Shown: positions 41,937 to 49,705 of the stretch, in pieces | Numbering within the stretch: position 1 is the stretch's first letter | Layout of the letters: every line of letters starts with the position of its first letter | Source of the DNA: Phytoactinopolyspora alkaliphila | Lineage (GTDB): Bacteria > Actinomycetota > Actinomycetes > Jiangellales > Jiangellaceae | Assembly (NCBI RefSeq): GCF_010550695.1 | Contig: NZ_JAAGOB010000003.1 | Coordinates: forward strand, 1 to 64,000 | Reading direction: 5' to 3' | Length of the DNA: 64,000 nt | The notes under the pieces: generated by a model | What the model was told of the DNA's origin: nothing | The model's database searches: none | Seen by the model: only the letters and a program-made list of their open reading frames with translations | Made by a program: the position numbers and the translations under genes

Positions 41937-44378
41937 ATGAGCCGGACACGTCAGCTGATCTCGATGGCGGCGGTGCTTTGTCTCGCCGCGGGACCGGCGG
42001 CGATCTCCGCGGCCGCGTCGGACGCCCCGGACGCCCCGCACCTGGTGGCTGCCGACGGCCCGCATGTGGTGGCCGCGGACGGCGCCGAACGCGCCATCGA
42101 CGCGATCGACCCCGGCGGCCGGGGCGACGGTGTGATGGCGCTGTACACGCCGGACTTCGGCCCGTCCACCCGCACCAACGCCTGGGGCGCGGAGGCGGTG
42201 CTCGAGCCGAGCGGCGGCGGCGGTCAGTTCCTCGTCACCGGAGTCTGCACCGTCTGGGGTCAGCAGGACGGGCAGTGTGGCGGGCCGGGGGACAACGCCA
42301 TACCGGAGGGTGGGTACGTCCTCTCCGCGTCGCCCGGCGGTGACGACCCACGCACGTTCATCCGTGACCACGTCGCCGTGGGTGACGTGGTCACCGTGGA
42401 TCTCCCGATCGAGCGGGAGGTGGTCACCACGCTCGACGTCACCGATCCGACCGCGGCCACCAACCCGGACGGAGTCGACCCCTCCACCGGCGAGTGCTTC
42501 CCGGGATGTCGCGGAGCCGAACAGCTGGTCCGCTACACCCCGGAGTCGGGAGCATCCACGGGTACCAACCAGTTCGGCTACGAGGTGACCGTGATCGACG
42601 GTCGCGTGGTCCAGCGCGGCGGCAGCGACAACGCGATACCGGCCGGCGGCTACGTGCTCTCTGGCCACGGCACCCGTGGCAACTGGCTGGCCACGCACGC
42701 GGAGGTAGGCGCCCGAGTGGAGATCGACGGCCCGCAGTTGCGGATCATCGTCGACGCCGGCTCGTACGTCTTCGGCGCGCAGCTGGCGATCGACCGGGCG
42801 GAAGAGTCGCTCGGCGTTGCAAGGGAGGCGTGTCTCGCCGTCGATACCGCCGCCGCGGAACACGAGCTGAGCGACGCGGACGACGCGCTGGCGGCGGCGT
42901 TGGACGCCGTCGACACCGGCGATCAGCAGGGCGCGGTCGACCTGGCCGGGCAGGCGCTCGCGTCGGCCGATCGAGCGTGGTACGCGACACGGGCCAGCCG
43001 GCCCCTGGAGACTCGCGGGATCTGGGTCCGGCCACAGGAGGAGAACGCCGACGCGATCCGCGGCGCCTTGGATGAGATCGCCGACGCGGGGTTCACCACC
43101 GTCTACCTGGAGACCTTCTACCAGGGGTACACCATCTTCCCGTCGGCCACTGCCGAAAAGTACGGTGTGACGCCGCAGCGGCCACAGTTCGCGGACTTTG
43201 ACCCGCTGGCGGTGTGGGTGGACGAGGCGCACGCCCGTGACCTGGAGCTGCATGCCTGGGTGCACAGCTTTTTCGTCGGCAGTGAGGCCACCGGCGGGCC
43301 CGGCCCGATCCTCGATGTCTATCCCGAGTGGGCCGGGGTGGAGCGCCGTCATGTCGGCGCTGGCGAGCCGAGACCGTCGACGGCTGAGGCGGGCTACTAC
43401 TTCGTCGATCCGGCGATCCCGGGCGCCCGGTCGTACCTCCACGACGTGTTCGGCGAGATCGTCGACGGTTACGACGTCGACGGGCTGCACCTTGACTACA
43501 TCCGCTATCCGATCAGCCTGCCGCTGGAGTCCAGCTTCTCCTACAGCGACCATTCCCGGGCGCAGTTCGACGCGGAGTTCGGAGTCGACCCGCTCGAACT
43601 GGACCTCGACAGCGACGGGTGGGAGGACTGGACCGCCTGGCGGCAACGGCAGGTGACATCGTTCGTCACCGAGACGCACGCCAGAGTGAGGGCTGCAGAA
43701 CGCGACGTGGTGCTGTCCGCCGCCGTATTCCCGGACCGGTTCGATGCCGAGCAGCGTAAGGCACAGAACTGGGCCGGCTGGTCGGAACAGGGCATCATCG
43801 ACGTGCTGGCAGGGATGTCGTTCGGTGGGTCGCCGCGCCAGACGGCGGTGGACACCGAGACCATGCTGGAGGCCACCAGTGCGTCGACGTTGATTGTCAC
43901 CGGGACTTACGCCCCGTACAGTTCGCTGCCGCCGGAAACGATGATCGAACAGATCGAGGCGGCTCGATCGGCTGGTGCACACGGCGTCGCGCTGTTCGCC
44001 TACAATCAGCTGACCATCCGGCAGGCCGCCGCCGCGGCCCAGGCGTCGTTCCGGGACCGGTCATCAAGTGCGGGCCGGAATCCGGTGGATGCGGCTACCG
44101 TGGGTGTCGCGGACCTCGCCGAGCGGGTCTCAGGTGTGCACGCACGGTGTATCACTGGCAGCAGCGAACGTGCTCTGCGCGCCCGGCTCAACGAGGTGAT
44201 CGACTCGCTGAGCCAGCCTGACGGGGACGGCACAGGCTTGCGCCGGGCCGAGGCCGGGTTGCGGAGGCTCGCAGATTGGGCGCCAGAGCGGACCGGTGCG
44301 GCGCCGCTCTCCCACCAGCTGCGGGAGGAACTCGGCCGCGCCGCCGACGTGGTCGCGTACGCACGGCTGCGCCGTTGA
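41937..44378 (+). CDS. secreted GHL10-like glycoside hydrolase with two N-terminal beta modules
   Basis: The 813-residue exported protein has a signal peptide (about residues 1-27), two copies of the beta module seen in the previous gene (about 65-160, ALYTPDFGPSTRTNAWGAEA; and about 198-262, RYTPESGASTGTNQFGYEV then GGYVLSGHGTRGNWL), a helical linker, then a GHL10 barrel from about 360 (RGIWVRPQEENADAIRGALD, HAWVHSFFVG, VDGLHLDYIRYPISLP). The Asp in LDYIRYP is a probable catalytic residue. GTG or ATG alternatives are not needed; ATG 41937 follows AAGGAGG (41926-41932). It is the last gene of the locus. Confidence 0.82.
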   Translation: MSRTRQLISMAAVLCLAAGPAAISAAASDAPDAPHLVAADGPHVVAADGAERAIDAIDPGGRGDGVMALYTPDFGPSTRTNAWGAEAVLEPSGGGGQFLVTGVCTVWGQQDGQCGGPGDNAIPEGGYVLSASPGGDDPRTFIRDHVAVGDVVTVDLPIEREVVTTLDVTDPTAATNPDGVDPSTGECFPGCRGAEQLVRYTPESGASTGTNQFGYEVTVIDGRVVQRGGSDNAIPAGGYVLSGHGTRGNWLATHAEVGARVEIDGPQLRIIVDAGSYVFGAQLAIDRAEESLGVAREACLAVDTAAAEHELSDADDALAAALDAVDTGDQQGAVDLAGQALASADRAWYATRASRPLETRGIWVRPQEENADAIRGALDEIADAGFTTVYLETFYQGYTIFPSATAEKYGVTPQRPQFADFDPLAVWVDEAHARDLELHAWVHSFFVGSEATGGPGPILDVYPEWAGVERRHVGAGEPRPSTAEAGYYFVDPAIPGARSYLHDVFGEIVDGYDVDGLHLDYIRYPISLPLESSFSYSDHSRAQFDAEFGVDPLELDLDSDGWEDWTAWRQRQVTSFVTETHARVRAAERDVVLSAAVFPDRFDAEQRKAQNWAGWSEQGIIDVLAGMSFGGSPRQTAVDTETMLEATSASTLIVTGTYAPYSSLPPETMIEQIEAARSAGAHGVALFAYNQLTIRQAAAAAQASFRDRSSSAGRNPVDAATVGVADLAERVSGVHARCITGSSERALRARLNEVIDSLSQPDGDGTGLRRAEAGLRRLADWAPERTGAAPLSHQLREELGRAADVVAYARLRR

Positions 44379-44497
44379 GAGGGTCTCGGGTCCGCCCGAA
44401 TGATCAGTGTCGGCGGCACACGGGCCTGCTTCGGCGTGGCGCTGTCTGACGTCGTCTCGATCGGCGTGCCGATGGATCTGGGCACGCCTGGTCGGGC

Positions 44498-44546
44498 TGG
44501 GATCGGCCGAGCGGTCCGCCTCACGCCGACCGCTCGGCCGATCCCA
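44498..44546. terminator. bidirectional hairpin between the GHL10 and XRE genes
   Basis: An 18-bp perfect stem, 44498-44515 / 44529-44546, has a 13-base loop and no T-run. It covers the last codons and stop (44521-44523) of the leftward XRE gene and lies about 120 bases after the rightward glycosidase gene, so it may stop both transcripts. Bases 44379-44497 hold no gene that I can see. Confidence 0.6.
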
Positions 44547-44760
44547 GGCGTGGGAACTCGCTGGTGGAGAAGATCACCTCGACCGTCACCTCAAAGTACT
44601 CGGCGATCTTCAGTGCGAGATAGAGGCTGGGGCTGTACTCGCCGCGTTCGAGGTAACCCACAGTCTGGTAATGGACTCCCAGGGCGTCCGCCAGCTCTCG
44701 GCGCGAGATTCCCCGTTCGGCGCGGAGCATCGCGATCCTGTTGTAGACGGTCTCACTCAT
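44521..44760 (-). CDS. small XRE-family DNA-binding protein
   Basis: The 79-residue protein is a bare HTH of the Xre/Cro type: NRIAMLRAERGISRRELADA, then GVHYQTVGYLERGEYSPSL and ALKIAEYFEVTVEVIFS. Regulators of this size (YozG-like) often stand with ABC exporter genes. ATG 44760 is 16 bases after the permease stop, so it is the last gene of the exporter operon and probably autoregulates it. The dyad GTAGC/GCTAC at 46631-46643 before the ATPase gene is a candidate site. The longer frame from 44883 lies inside the permease gene. Confidence 0.88.
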   Translation of the reverse strand: MSETVYNRIAMLRAERGISRRELADALGVHYQTVGYLERGEYSPSLYLALKIAEYFEVTVEVIFSTSEFPRLGSAERSA

Positions 44761-44776
44761 GGCATCGCCTATCTTC

Positions 44777-45631
44777 TCAGCCGACGCGCTGCATCGCTCG
44801 GTGGCGGCGGGCCTCGATGGCCGAGCCCGACTCCCGCCTGGCCATGGTGCGCAGGACGGGAGGGGCGACGAGCAGGCCGGCAACGGCCCACGCCGCCAGC
44901 ACGCCGGCTGTCTCCAGCGGTCGCCAGGATCCTCCGATCTCGGCCGCGGCGGCGGAGTCCGGAAGCAGAGCCCACCTGGTGCCGTGCCCGAGCCAGTAGA
45001 CCGGGAAGACCTGGGCGATGCCTTGCACCCATCCGGCTAGTGCCGTGATCGGGTAGAAGATGCCGGAGATGGCTGTGATCGCACCAATGGGCAGCATGGT
45101 CAGTCCGAACGCCGACTGTGGGCTGAGTACCACCGAGCCGATGACCGCGCCCCAGGGGAGCGTGGCCAGAAGACCCAGGCCGAGGATGCCGATCAGGGCC
45201 AGCCACCCGGCGTAGCCGGTGGAGAGCAACTCGGGGACGAAGATCAGGCCGGTGGCGAGGACAAGAGTCACGGCGATCACCGTGTCCAGGGTGACGGAGG
45301 TGACCTTGGCGGCGAAGTAGCCGATCATGCCGTTGGGAATGGCCTTGGCCCGCAGGAGGGTGCCGTCTTCGCGTTCCACCGACAGCGCACCCGCCCCGCC
45401 CAACGCGCTTCCGACCACCACCATCATGCCGAGGATGCTCGGCAGTACCACGCTCGCCAGCGACTGGGTGGTGCCCTCGACCGTCGCGTTGCGTTGGAAG
45501 TACAGAACGAGGGCGAACGACAGCGCGAACACCAGCTTGAAGCCTGTCTCGTCGGCGCCGCGCAGACCGATCTTGAACTCGTGCCAGCCGCGCCCGACTC
45601 CCAGACGGGCGACGTAGAGGATCGGGTTCAT
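44777..45631 (-). CDS. ABC exporter permease (ABC-2 type)
   Basis: The 284-residue protein has six predicted membrane helices (VFALSFALVLYF; VVLPSILGMMVVVGSALGGA; VTLDTVIAVTLVLATGLIFV; LIGILGLGLLATLPWGAVIG and others). The motif SVEREDGTLLRAKAIPN between helices two and three is typical of ABC-2 exporters for drugs or peptides. ATG 45631 overlaps the ATPase stop (45628). The substrate is unknown. Confidence 0.9.
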   Translation of the reverse strand: MNPILYVARLGVGRGWHEFKIGLRGADETGFKLVFALSFALVLYFQRNATVEGTTQSLASVVLPSILGMMVVVGSALGGAGALSVEREDGTLLRAKAIPNGMIGYFAAKVTSVTLDTVIAVTLVLATGLIFVPELLSTGYAGWLALIGILGLGLLATLPWGAVIGSVVLSPQSAFGLTMLPIGAITAISGIFYPITALAGWVQGIAQVFPVYWLGHGTRWALLPDSAAAAEIGGSWRPLETAGVLAAWAVAGLLVAPPVLRTMARRESGSAIEARRHRAMQRVG

Positions 45632-46590
45632 CGGGGATTCCTCTCCAGGGTGGTGACCGCGCCGTTGTCGTGCCCCGTCTCAATGCGATGCACCATCGCC
45701 ATGTAGGTGTCCTCGAGACTCGCGCGACGGACCTCGAGATCACCGATCTTGTCGCCGTGCTGAGCGAGCAACTCGCGGACGAACGCGGTGGCGTCGTCGG
45801 TGGGATGCACGTAGAACTCGCCCTCGCGGCTCCAGCGCACCTCCGCCTGGTTCGACACGTTCCGGGCGAGCTGGTCGGCGCTGCCGTCGGCAACGATCCG
45901 GCCGCCCGCCAGGATGAGGATCCGATCGGCGAGCTTCTCCGCTTCATGAAGATCGTGAGTGGTGAGAAGGATGGTGGTGTCATCCAGATCGGCTAGCCGG
46001 TGCACCAGGTCGTGGAACTCCCGCCGCGCGTGCGGGTCGAGGCCAGCGGTCGGCTCGTCGAGGAACAGCAGCTCGGGCCGGCCGACGATGCCGATGGCGA
46101 CGTCGAGGCGGCGCCGCTGCCCACCGGAGAGCTTGCTGATCTTCTGGTTCGACTGTTCCTTCAGCCCCACCATGTCGATCAGCTCATCGGCGGGGATCGG
46201 ACGGCGACGGCTCGGTGTCGAATACGGCACGTAGTAGAGGCCGAGGTGGTGTAGAAGGTCGCGCACCCTCCACTTGCCGTGGTCCCGCCAGGACTGCAGG
46301 ACGATGCCGAGCTGCGCCCGCCAATGCTCGTCGCCCCGGCTCGGATCGGCTCCCAGCACGCGAACCACACCGGCGGAGCACATCCGGAAGCCCTCGAGGA
46401 TCTCGATGGTGGTGGTCTTGCCGGCACCATTGGGCCCAAGCAGGGTGACTACTTCTCCCCTGGAGACCGTGAAACTGACGCCGTCGAGCACGTCCGTGGA
46501 CCCGTACCGCATTCGCAGGTCACGGACGTCAATCACCGCGTCAGCACCTGGCGCGGCGGTATCAGGTGGAGCGCCTGTCCCATTGCCCAT
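45628..46590 (-). CDS. ABC exporter ATP-binding protein
   Basis: The 320-residue ATPase has Walker A GPNGAGKT (52-59), signature LSGGQ (154-158), Walker B LLFLDEP with the catalytic Glu near 179, and the switch His in LLTTHDLHEAEKLADR. The C-terminal extension of about 80 residues is typical of drug-exporter ATPases (DrrA-like). AGGTGA precedes ATG 46590. It drives the permease encoded by the overlapping next gene. Confidence 0.93.
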   Translation of the reverse strand: MGNGTGAPPDTAAPGADAVIDVRDLRMRYGSTDVLDGVSFTVSRGEVVTLLGPNGAGKTTTIEILEGFRMCSAGVVRVLGADPSRGDEHWRAQLGIVLQSWRDHGKWRVRDLLHHLGLYYVPYSTPSRRRPIPADELIDMVGLKEQSNQKISKLSGGQRRRLDVAIGIVGRPELLFLDEPTAGLDPHARREFHDLVHRLADLDDTTILLTTHDLHEAEKLADRILILAGGRIVADGSADQLARNVSNQAEVRWSREGEFYVHPTDDATAFVRELLAQHGDKIGDLEVRRASLEDTYMAMVHRIETGHDNGAVTTLERNPR

Positions 46591-46630
46591 AGTTCACCTG
46601 GCTCCTAGTGTTGTTGAAGTCATTCAGAAC

Positions 46631-46643
46631 GTAGCATAGCTAC
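46631..46643. promoter_or_regulatory. dyad in the exporter operon promoter
   Basis: GTAGC-ATA-GCTAC is a perfect dyad 41 bases before the ATPase start, in an AT-rich pocket. On the minus strand TTGTTC and TACGTT, 18 bases apart, could form the promoter. The XRE protein at the operon end is the natural candidate to bind here. Confidence 0.4.
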
Positions 46644-46731
46644 TACATTTTGAACAATGAGTCGGTCGAAGCGCTTGTGTGGCCACGTGGATGCGCCTCG
46701 TGGGCATGCCTCCGGTACCCTGGCTGCGGAG

Positions 46732-46804
46732 GGGCCTCTAGCTCAATCGGCAGAGCTGCGGACTTTTAATCCGTAGGTTCCGGGTTCGAGCCCCGGGGGG
46801 CCCA
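46732..46804 (+). tRNA. tRNA-Lys (anticodon TTT)
   Basis: A full cloverleaf can be drawn. The acceptor GGGCCTC (46732-46738) pairs with GGGGCCC (46797-46803). The D arm is GCTC/GAGC. The anticodon stem GCGGA/TCCGT encloses CTTTTAA with anticodon TTT. The T arm is CCGGG-TTCGAGC-CCCGG, and the discriminator A is at 46804. No CCA is encoded here. The 3' half is duplicated at 48941 and 51308, marking it as an integration target. Confidence 0.95.
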
Positions 46805-46805
46805 C
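46767..46805. repeat. attachment-site copy 1 (3' end of tRNA-Lys)
   Basis: These 39 bases (TAATCCGTAGG... through the T arm and acceptor to CCCAC) recur exactly at 48941-48979. They include the 3' half of the tRNA gene, the usual crossover region for tyrosine-recombinase elements. Copy 1 regenerates a working tRNA. Confidence 0.85.
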
Positions 46806-46857
46806 AAAACGCCAGCTCAACAGGGCTGCCAAATTGGCTCCAAGATCAACCCATGCT

Positions 46858-47022
46858 TTACCCATGGCTTTTGTCCTCAGCCACGTCTCGTAGTGCCTGT
46901 TCCAACAAGTTTGCTGCTATCGGATTGAGAACACGGCGACCCAGGTAGACATCCTGGGTCATCGACGGTCGGGCGTGATCGAGTTGGTCGGCGACCTGGC
47001 GGGAGTGAACGGCAACGCATCC
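46858..47022 (-). pseudogene. tyrosine-recombinase/integrase remnant (C-terminal 54 residues)
   Basis: The frame ending at TAA 46858-46860 encodes the integrase end: SRQVADQLDHARPSMTQDVY, then LGRRV. It includes the LGH-like box (here LDH) and the catalytic Tyr in DVYLGR. The rest of the recombinase is missing; upstream sequence no longer reads as integrase. It points toward and lies 53 bases from the tRNA copy, the normal place for an int gene in an integrated element. Confidence 0.7.
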
Positions 47023-47307
47023 TCCGTCAGGCGCTTGGCTCGGGGCACGAGAGCATGATTCTGAGACGTGCGCCGCTTTGAGAGGGGTTGATGGTCCCGC
47101 CATAGTGCGTCGCCGTCACGGACGGCGAGGCATGCCGTCCAACGAAGGTCCTACTCCAGCGTCTACGCCAAGTGGGAATCACTCGCCTGTGATCTGGTCG
47201 GCGAGCTGGCAGAGCCCGGTGTGGCTGTTCCACTGAAGTCGGGGGAGCCGCAGGTACAGTCCCGCTAAACCGCAGTATCAGACGGCGGCAGAAGAGATTG
47301 GGGCGTC
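47023..47307. other. intergenic remnant region
   Basis: No intact gene is seen. On the plus strand a frame closing at TAA 47266-47268 reads SSVYAKWESLACDLVGELAE and then GVAVPLKSGE, which looks like the tail of a decayed plasmid/mobile-element-type protein. I cannot name it. Confidence 0.3.
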
Positions 47308-47685
47308 GTGCATCCCTTGGTCGTGATCGGGGGAGGGTTACAAGCTTTTGGCCTCCTGTGTGCACTCGTAGGATTCCATAGGACGTGGAGGGCGTACGGT
47401 GATGCCCGAGCGCTCTCTCAATCTGCCTGGGAGCCCATCGATAAGCGAACCCGATCAATGGTCCGACGTGCAATCAACGCCTTCAAGCAGAAACTCGGAC
47501 GGCCAAAGCTGGCCACCGACGCAGAAGTCCGCTCGGAGTTTCCGCTGATCACCGCACACATCGATGCAGAAGGCGAGGTTCGACAGAAGCGATCAACTTC
47601 TCGTCTGGATATCATGAATTGCTTCAGCGATCGCGTGTCGGCCGACGCCAGCGAACACGGGATTGCTCTGCCTATACACGTGTAA
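47308..47685 (+). CDS. small hypothetical protein with one N-terminal membrane helix
   Basis: The 125-residue frame starts at GTG 47308 with AGAAGAGATTGGGG before it. It has one hydrophobic segment (PLVVIGGGLQAFGLLCALVG), then a basic stretch KRTRSMVRRAINAFKQKLG and a polar tail. The last 93 bases run antisense into the convergent phosphotransferase gene, which is unusual, so the natural protein may be shorter or the frame may be a remnant. No family recognised. Confidence 0.45.
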   Translation: MHPLVVIGGGLQAFGLLCALVGFHRTWRAYGDARALSQSAWEPIDKRTRSMVRRAINAFKQKLGRPKLATDAEVRSEFPLITAHIDAEGEVRQKRSTSRLDIMNCFSDRVSADASEHGIALPIHV

Positions 47686-48516
47686 CGCGCCAAGCCCGAA
47701 CCTCATCCCCCATCCGCGCCCACGAAGCCAAGTAGCGTCGTCGACGTCAATTCTTGCGCGAAAGATCTCTCGAGTTCGTTCTGACAACAGAGTCCAGGCA
47801 GGCAGCATGTCGCACGCGGGGTCACCTATTCCAATTAATCCGAAATCGATCACCGCAGCCAACTTTCCGTCTGCGGTGATCATGTTTCCTTGATGTAGGT
47901 CGCCATGAATCCAGACCGGTGGGGATTTCCAGCCCGGCGATTTGATGGCATCCTCCCACACGGCCGCCGCTGACGCAGCGTCAGTGATCAGGCCATCGGC
48001 GCTGAGCTCCTCAATAGCTACGGGCACGGCTTCGCTTTCTGGATTGATTGGCTGTGCTCTTCGAGAAATTGGTGCGCCTGATGTTTCGAGACGTTGCAGC
48101 TGAGCGATCCATTCCGCCAGTTCGACCGCAACTTGATCTAAGTCGACGTCAACCGTTCGGGCTAGATCTGCTCCAGGGATCCAGCGATAAACGGCCCAAT
48201 CATATGGAAACTCTTCGGTCGGCGTTCCTCTGCCAGCGGGTTCAGGCACCGGGATTGGCAGGTAACGAGAAAGCCAGGGTAGCCAATGGAGCTCTCGCCT
48301 GAGGCTGTCCACGGCGTCAGGAATCCGCGGCAGCCGAACGGCTAGATCGTCGCCCAAGCGGAATATCGCATTGTCAGTTCCAGACGACTCAACCTCGCGT
48401 ACAGCTGCGTCCGCCCATTGCGGAAACTGGTGGGCTACGAGGTTCGAAACTAGACTAACGTCCGACCTAATCTCATGCTGTAGGACCGAGTCATCGATAG
48501 AATTGCCGTGGTACAT
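47593..48516 (-). CDS. aminoglycoside phosphotransferase family protein
   Basis: The 307-residue kinase-like protein has the nucleotide region NAIFRLGDDLAVRLPR (49-64), the catalytic loop HGDLHQGN (204-211) and DFG (224-226) followed by IGIGDPACDMLPAWTL. The APH family phosphorylates aminoglycosides, macrolides or small metabolites; the substrate cannot be told here. The gene is visibly less GC-rich than its neighbours and lies between two tRNA-Lys 3' copies, so it was probably acquired with the element. Confidence 0.88.
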   Translation of the reverse strand: MYHGNSIDDSVLQHEIRSDVSLVSNLVAHQFPQWADAAVREVESSGTDNAIFRLGDDLAVRLPRIPDAVDSLRRELHWLPWLSRYLPIPVPEPAGRGTPTEEFPYDWAVYRWIPGADLARTVDVDLDQVAVELAEWIAQLQRLETSGAPISRRAQPINPESEAVPVAIEELSADGLITDAASAAAVWEDAIKSPGWKSPPVWIHGDLHQGNMITADGKLAAVIDFGLIGIGDPACDMLPAWTLLSERTREIFRARIDVDDATWLRGRGWGMRFGLGALHVYRQSNPVFAGVGRHAIAEAIHDIQTRS

Positions 48517-48940
48517 TCCGCACGCCCCTCATTTCACGTTTGTGTATTGAACGGCCGCACACGCCTATCTTCATAACCTGCCCCGGCCGATGCGGACCAT
48601 TACATAGTTTCACAGTAAGGTGCTGGACAACCAGTGATCTTTCCCAGAGCACGGCTGGGCGCGTCGGACCAGGTACACCGCTCATCGGACAGACCCTTGG
48701 TGTTGCTCGGCTTCGATTACTAGCCGACCGCCGGCAACGTTGCCCGTGTTTCTTGCGCACTCGGGCAAGATAGACACGCGACACGACAGGAGCTTCCACG
48801 CTGGCATCTGTGATTCGTCCCCCAGAAATCCCCCGGATTGGGGGAGGTGCTCGGTTATCTCGGGTTATATCGAGAAACCCAGGACCATACCTGACCTGCA
48901 TGGATGTAACTTCGATAACGTCTGGTTCGATCTGATCACC
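48517..48940. other. intergenic region within the element, no gene seen
   Basis: About 420 bases of lower GC content. Minus-strand frames that begin here and read ...GPPGLEPGTYGL further right are translations of the tRNA tail and not genes. I see no RNA gene or dyad of note. Confidence 0.5.
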
Positions 48941-48979
48941 TAATCCGTAGGTTCCGGGTTCGAGCCCCGGGGGGCCCAC
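48941..48979. repeat. attachment-site copy 2 (tRNA-Lys 3' end, followed by CCA)
   Basis: This is identical over 39 bases to 46767-46805. Here the sequence continues CCCACCA, i.e. with the CCA end, whereas copy 1 continues CCCACAA. The 5' half of a tRNA is absent, so this is an attachment remnant and not a gene. Confidence 0.85.
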
Positions 48980-49120
48980 CAGATCGTCGTCGTTCAAACC
49001 AACGATGTCACCGGTTCGAGTTCCAGATTTCGCCGTCCGTCCTTTGCCCCAGGGTCGGGACTGCATCACACGTCGCCCCGAGGGTGACGGTGACCAATCA
49101 TGGTCGTCAATTCTGACCCT

Positions 49121-49621
49121 TCACGCCTCGGGTTCGTTCTCGAGGGACTCGATGACAGACCGCAATCCGTCGGCCAGCCGAGCTTGTTCCTCATGGTCCA
49201 GAGCGGAAAGGAACCGTTCGTAGTTCTTGATATGGCTGCTATACAGCCTGTCGATCAGGTCAAGGCCACGCGGTGTCAGCGTGATCTGCACGGACCGCCG
49301 ATCGTGCGTGTCTGGTGTGCGATCGACGAGACCTTTAGCCATCATCCGGTCAACCCGGTTGGTGATCGCACCCGAGGTGACCAGAGATGCGACGCGGAAC
49401 TCTCGCGCGCTCAAACTGTACGGCGCACCCGACCGGCGAAGGGTCGTCAACACGTCGAACTCGCCCGGTTCAAGCCCATGCCCGGCGAGGAAGTCCTTCA
49501 GCCGGCGGTCCAGTAGCCGGGAGAGCCGCATGACTCGGGCGATCACCGACATTGGAGTGTTGTCCACGTCCGGTCGCTCTCGTGACCACTGTGCAAGCAC
49601 CGCCTCGACCGCGTCGCTCAT
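49121..49621 (-). CDS. MarR-family transcriptional regulator
   Basis: The 166-residue protein has the MarR winged HTH: LEPGEFDVLTTLRRSGAPYS, then SLVTSGAITNRVDRMMAKGL, RTPDTHDRRSVQITLTPRGL. Flanking helices mediate dimerisation. It is divergent from the alpha/beta hydrolase gene, with a perfect 8-bp-arm dyad at 49648-49672 between them, so it likely represses both. MarR proteins of this kind sense phenolic compounds or oxidants. Confidence 0.92.
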   Translation of the reverse strand: MSDAVEAVLAQWSRERPDVDNTPMSVIARVMRLSRLLDRRLKDFLAGHGLEPGEFDVLTTLRRSGAPYSLSAREFRVASLVTSGAITNRVDRMMAKGLVDRTPDTHDRRSVQITLTPRGLDLIDRLYSSHIKNYERFLSALDHEEQARLADGLRSVIESLENEPEA

Positions 49622-49647
49622 CGATGCCTCCTACTCGGGAATATATG

Positions 49648-49672
49648 TCAACGTTCATTTAGTTAACGTTGA
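49648..49672. promoter_or_regulatory. MarR operator-like dyad
   Basis: TCAACGTT (49648-49655) and AACGTTGA (49665-49672) are perfect inverted copies around a 9-base AT-rich spacer, in the short divergent interval between the MarR and hydrolase genes. Confidence 0.7.
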
Positions 49673-49705
49673 ACAGGTTACCAAGAGCACACCCGAGGAG
49701 GAATC

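Noticed and set aside
41127-43982. 951-codon open frame antisense to the two glycosidase genes
   Set aside because: High-GC codon bias leaves the opposite frame open. Its translation is low-complexity and Arg/Val/Asp-rich, with no motif, and the plus-strand genes have signal peptides and conserved catalytic motifs.
48941-48981. Second tRNA-Lys gene
   Set aside because: Only the 3' half (variable/T arm and acceptor strand) is present; no D or anticodon arm precedes it.
48491-49069. Frame reading GPPGLEPGTYGL on the minus strand
   Set aside because: This peptide is the reverse-strand translation of a tRNA tail (attachment copy 2), a common false gene call.
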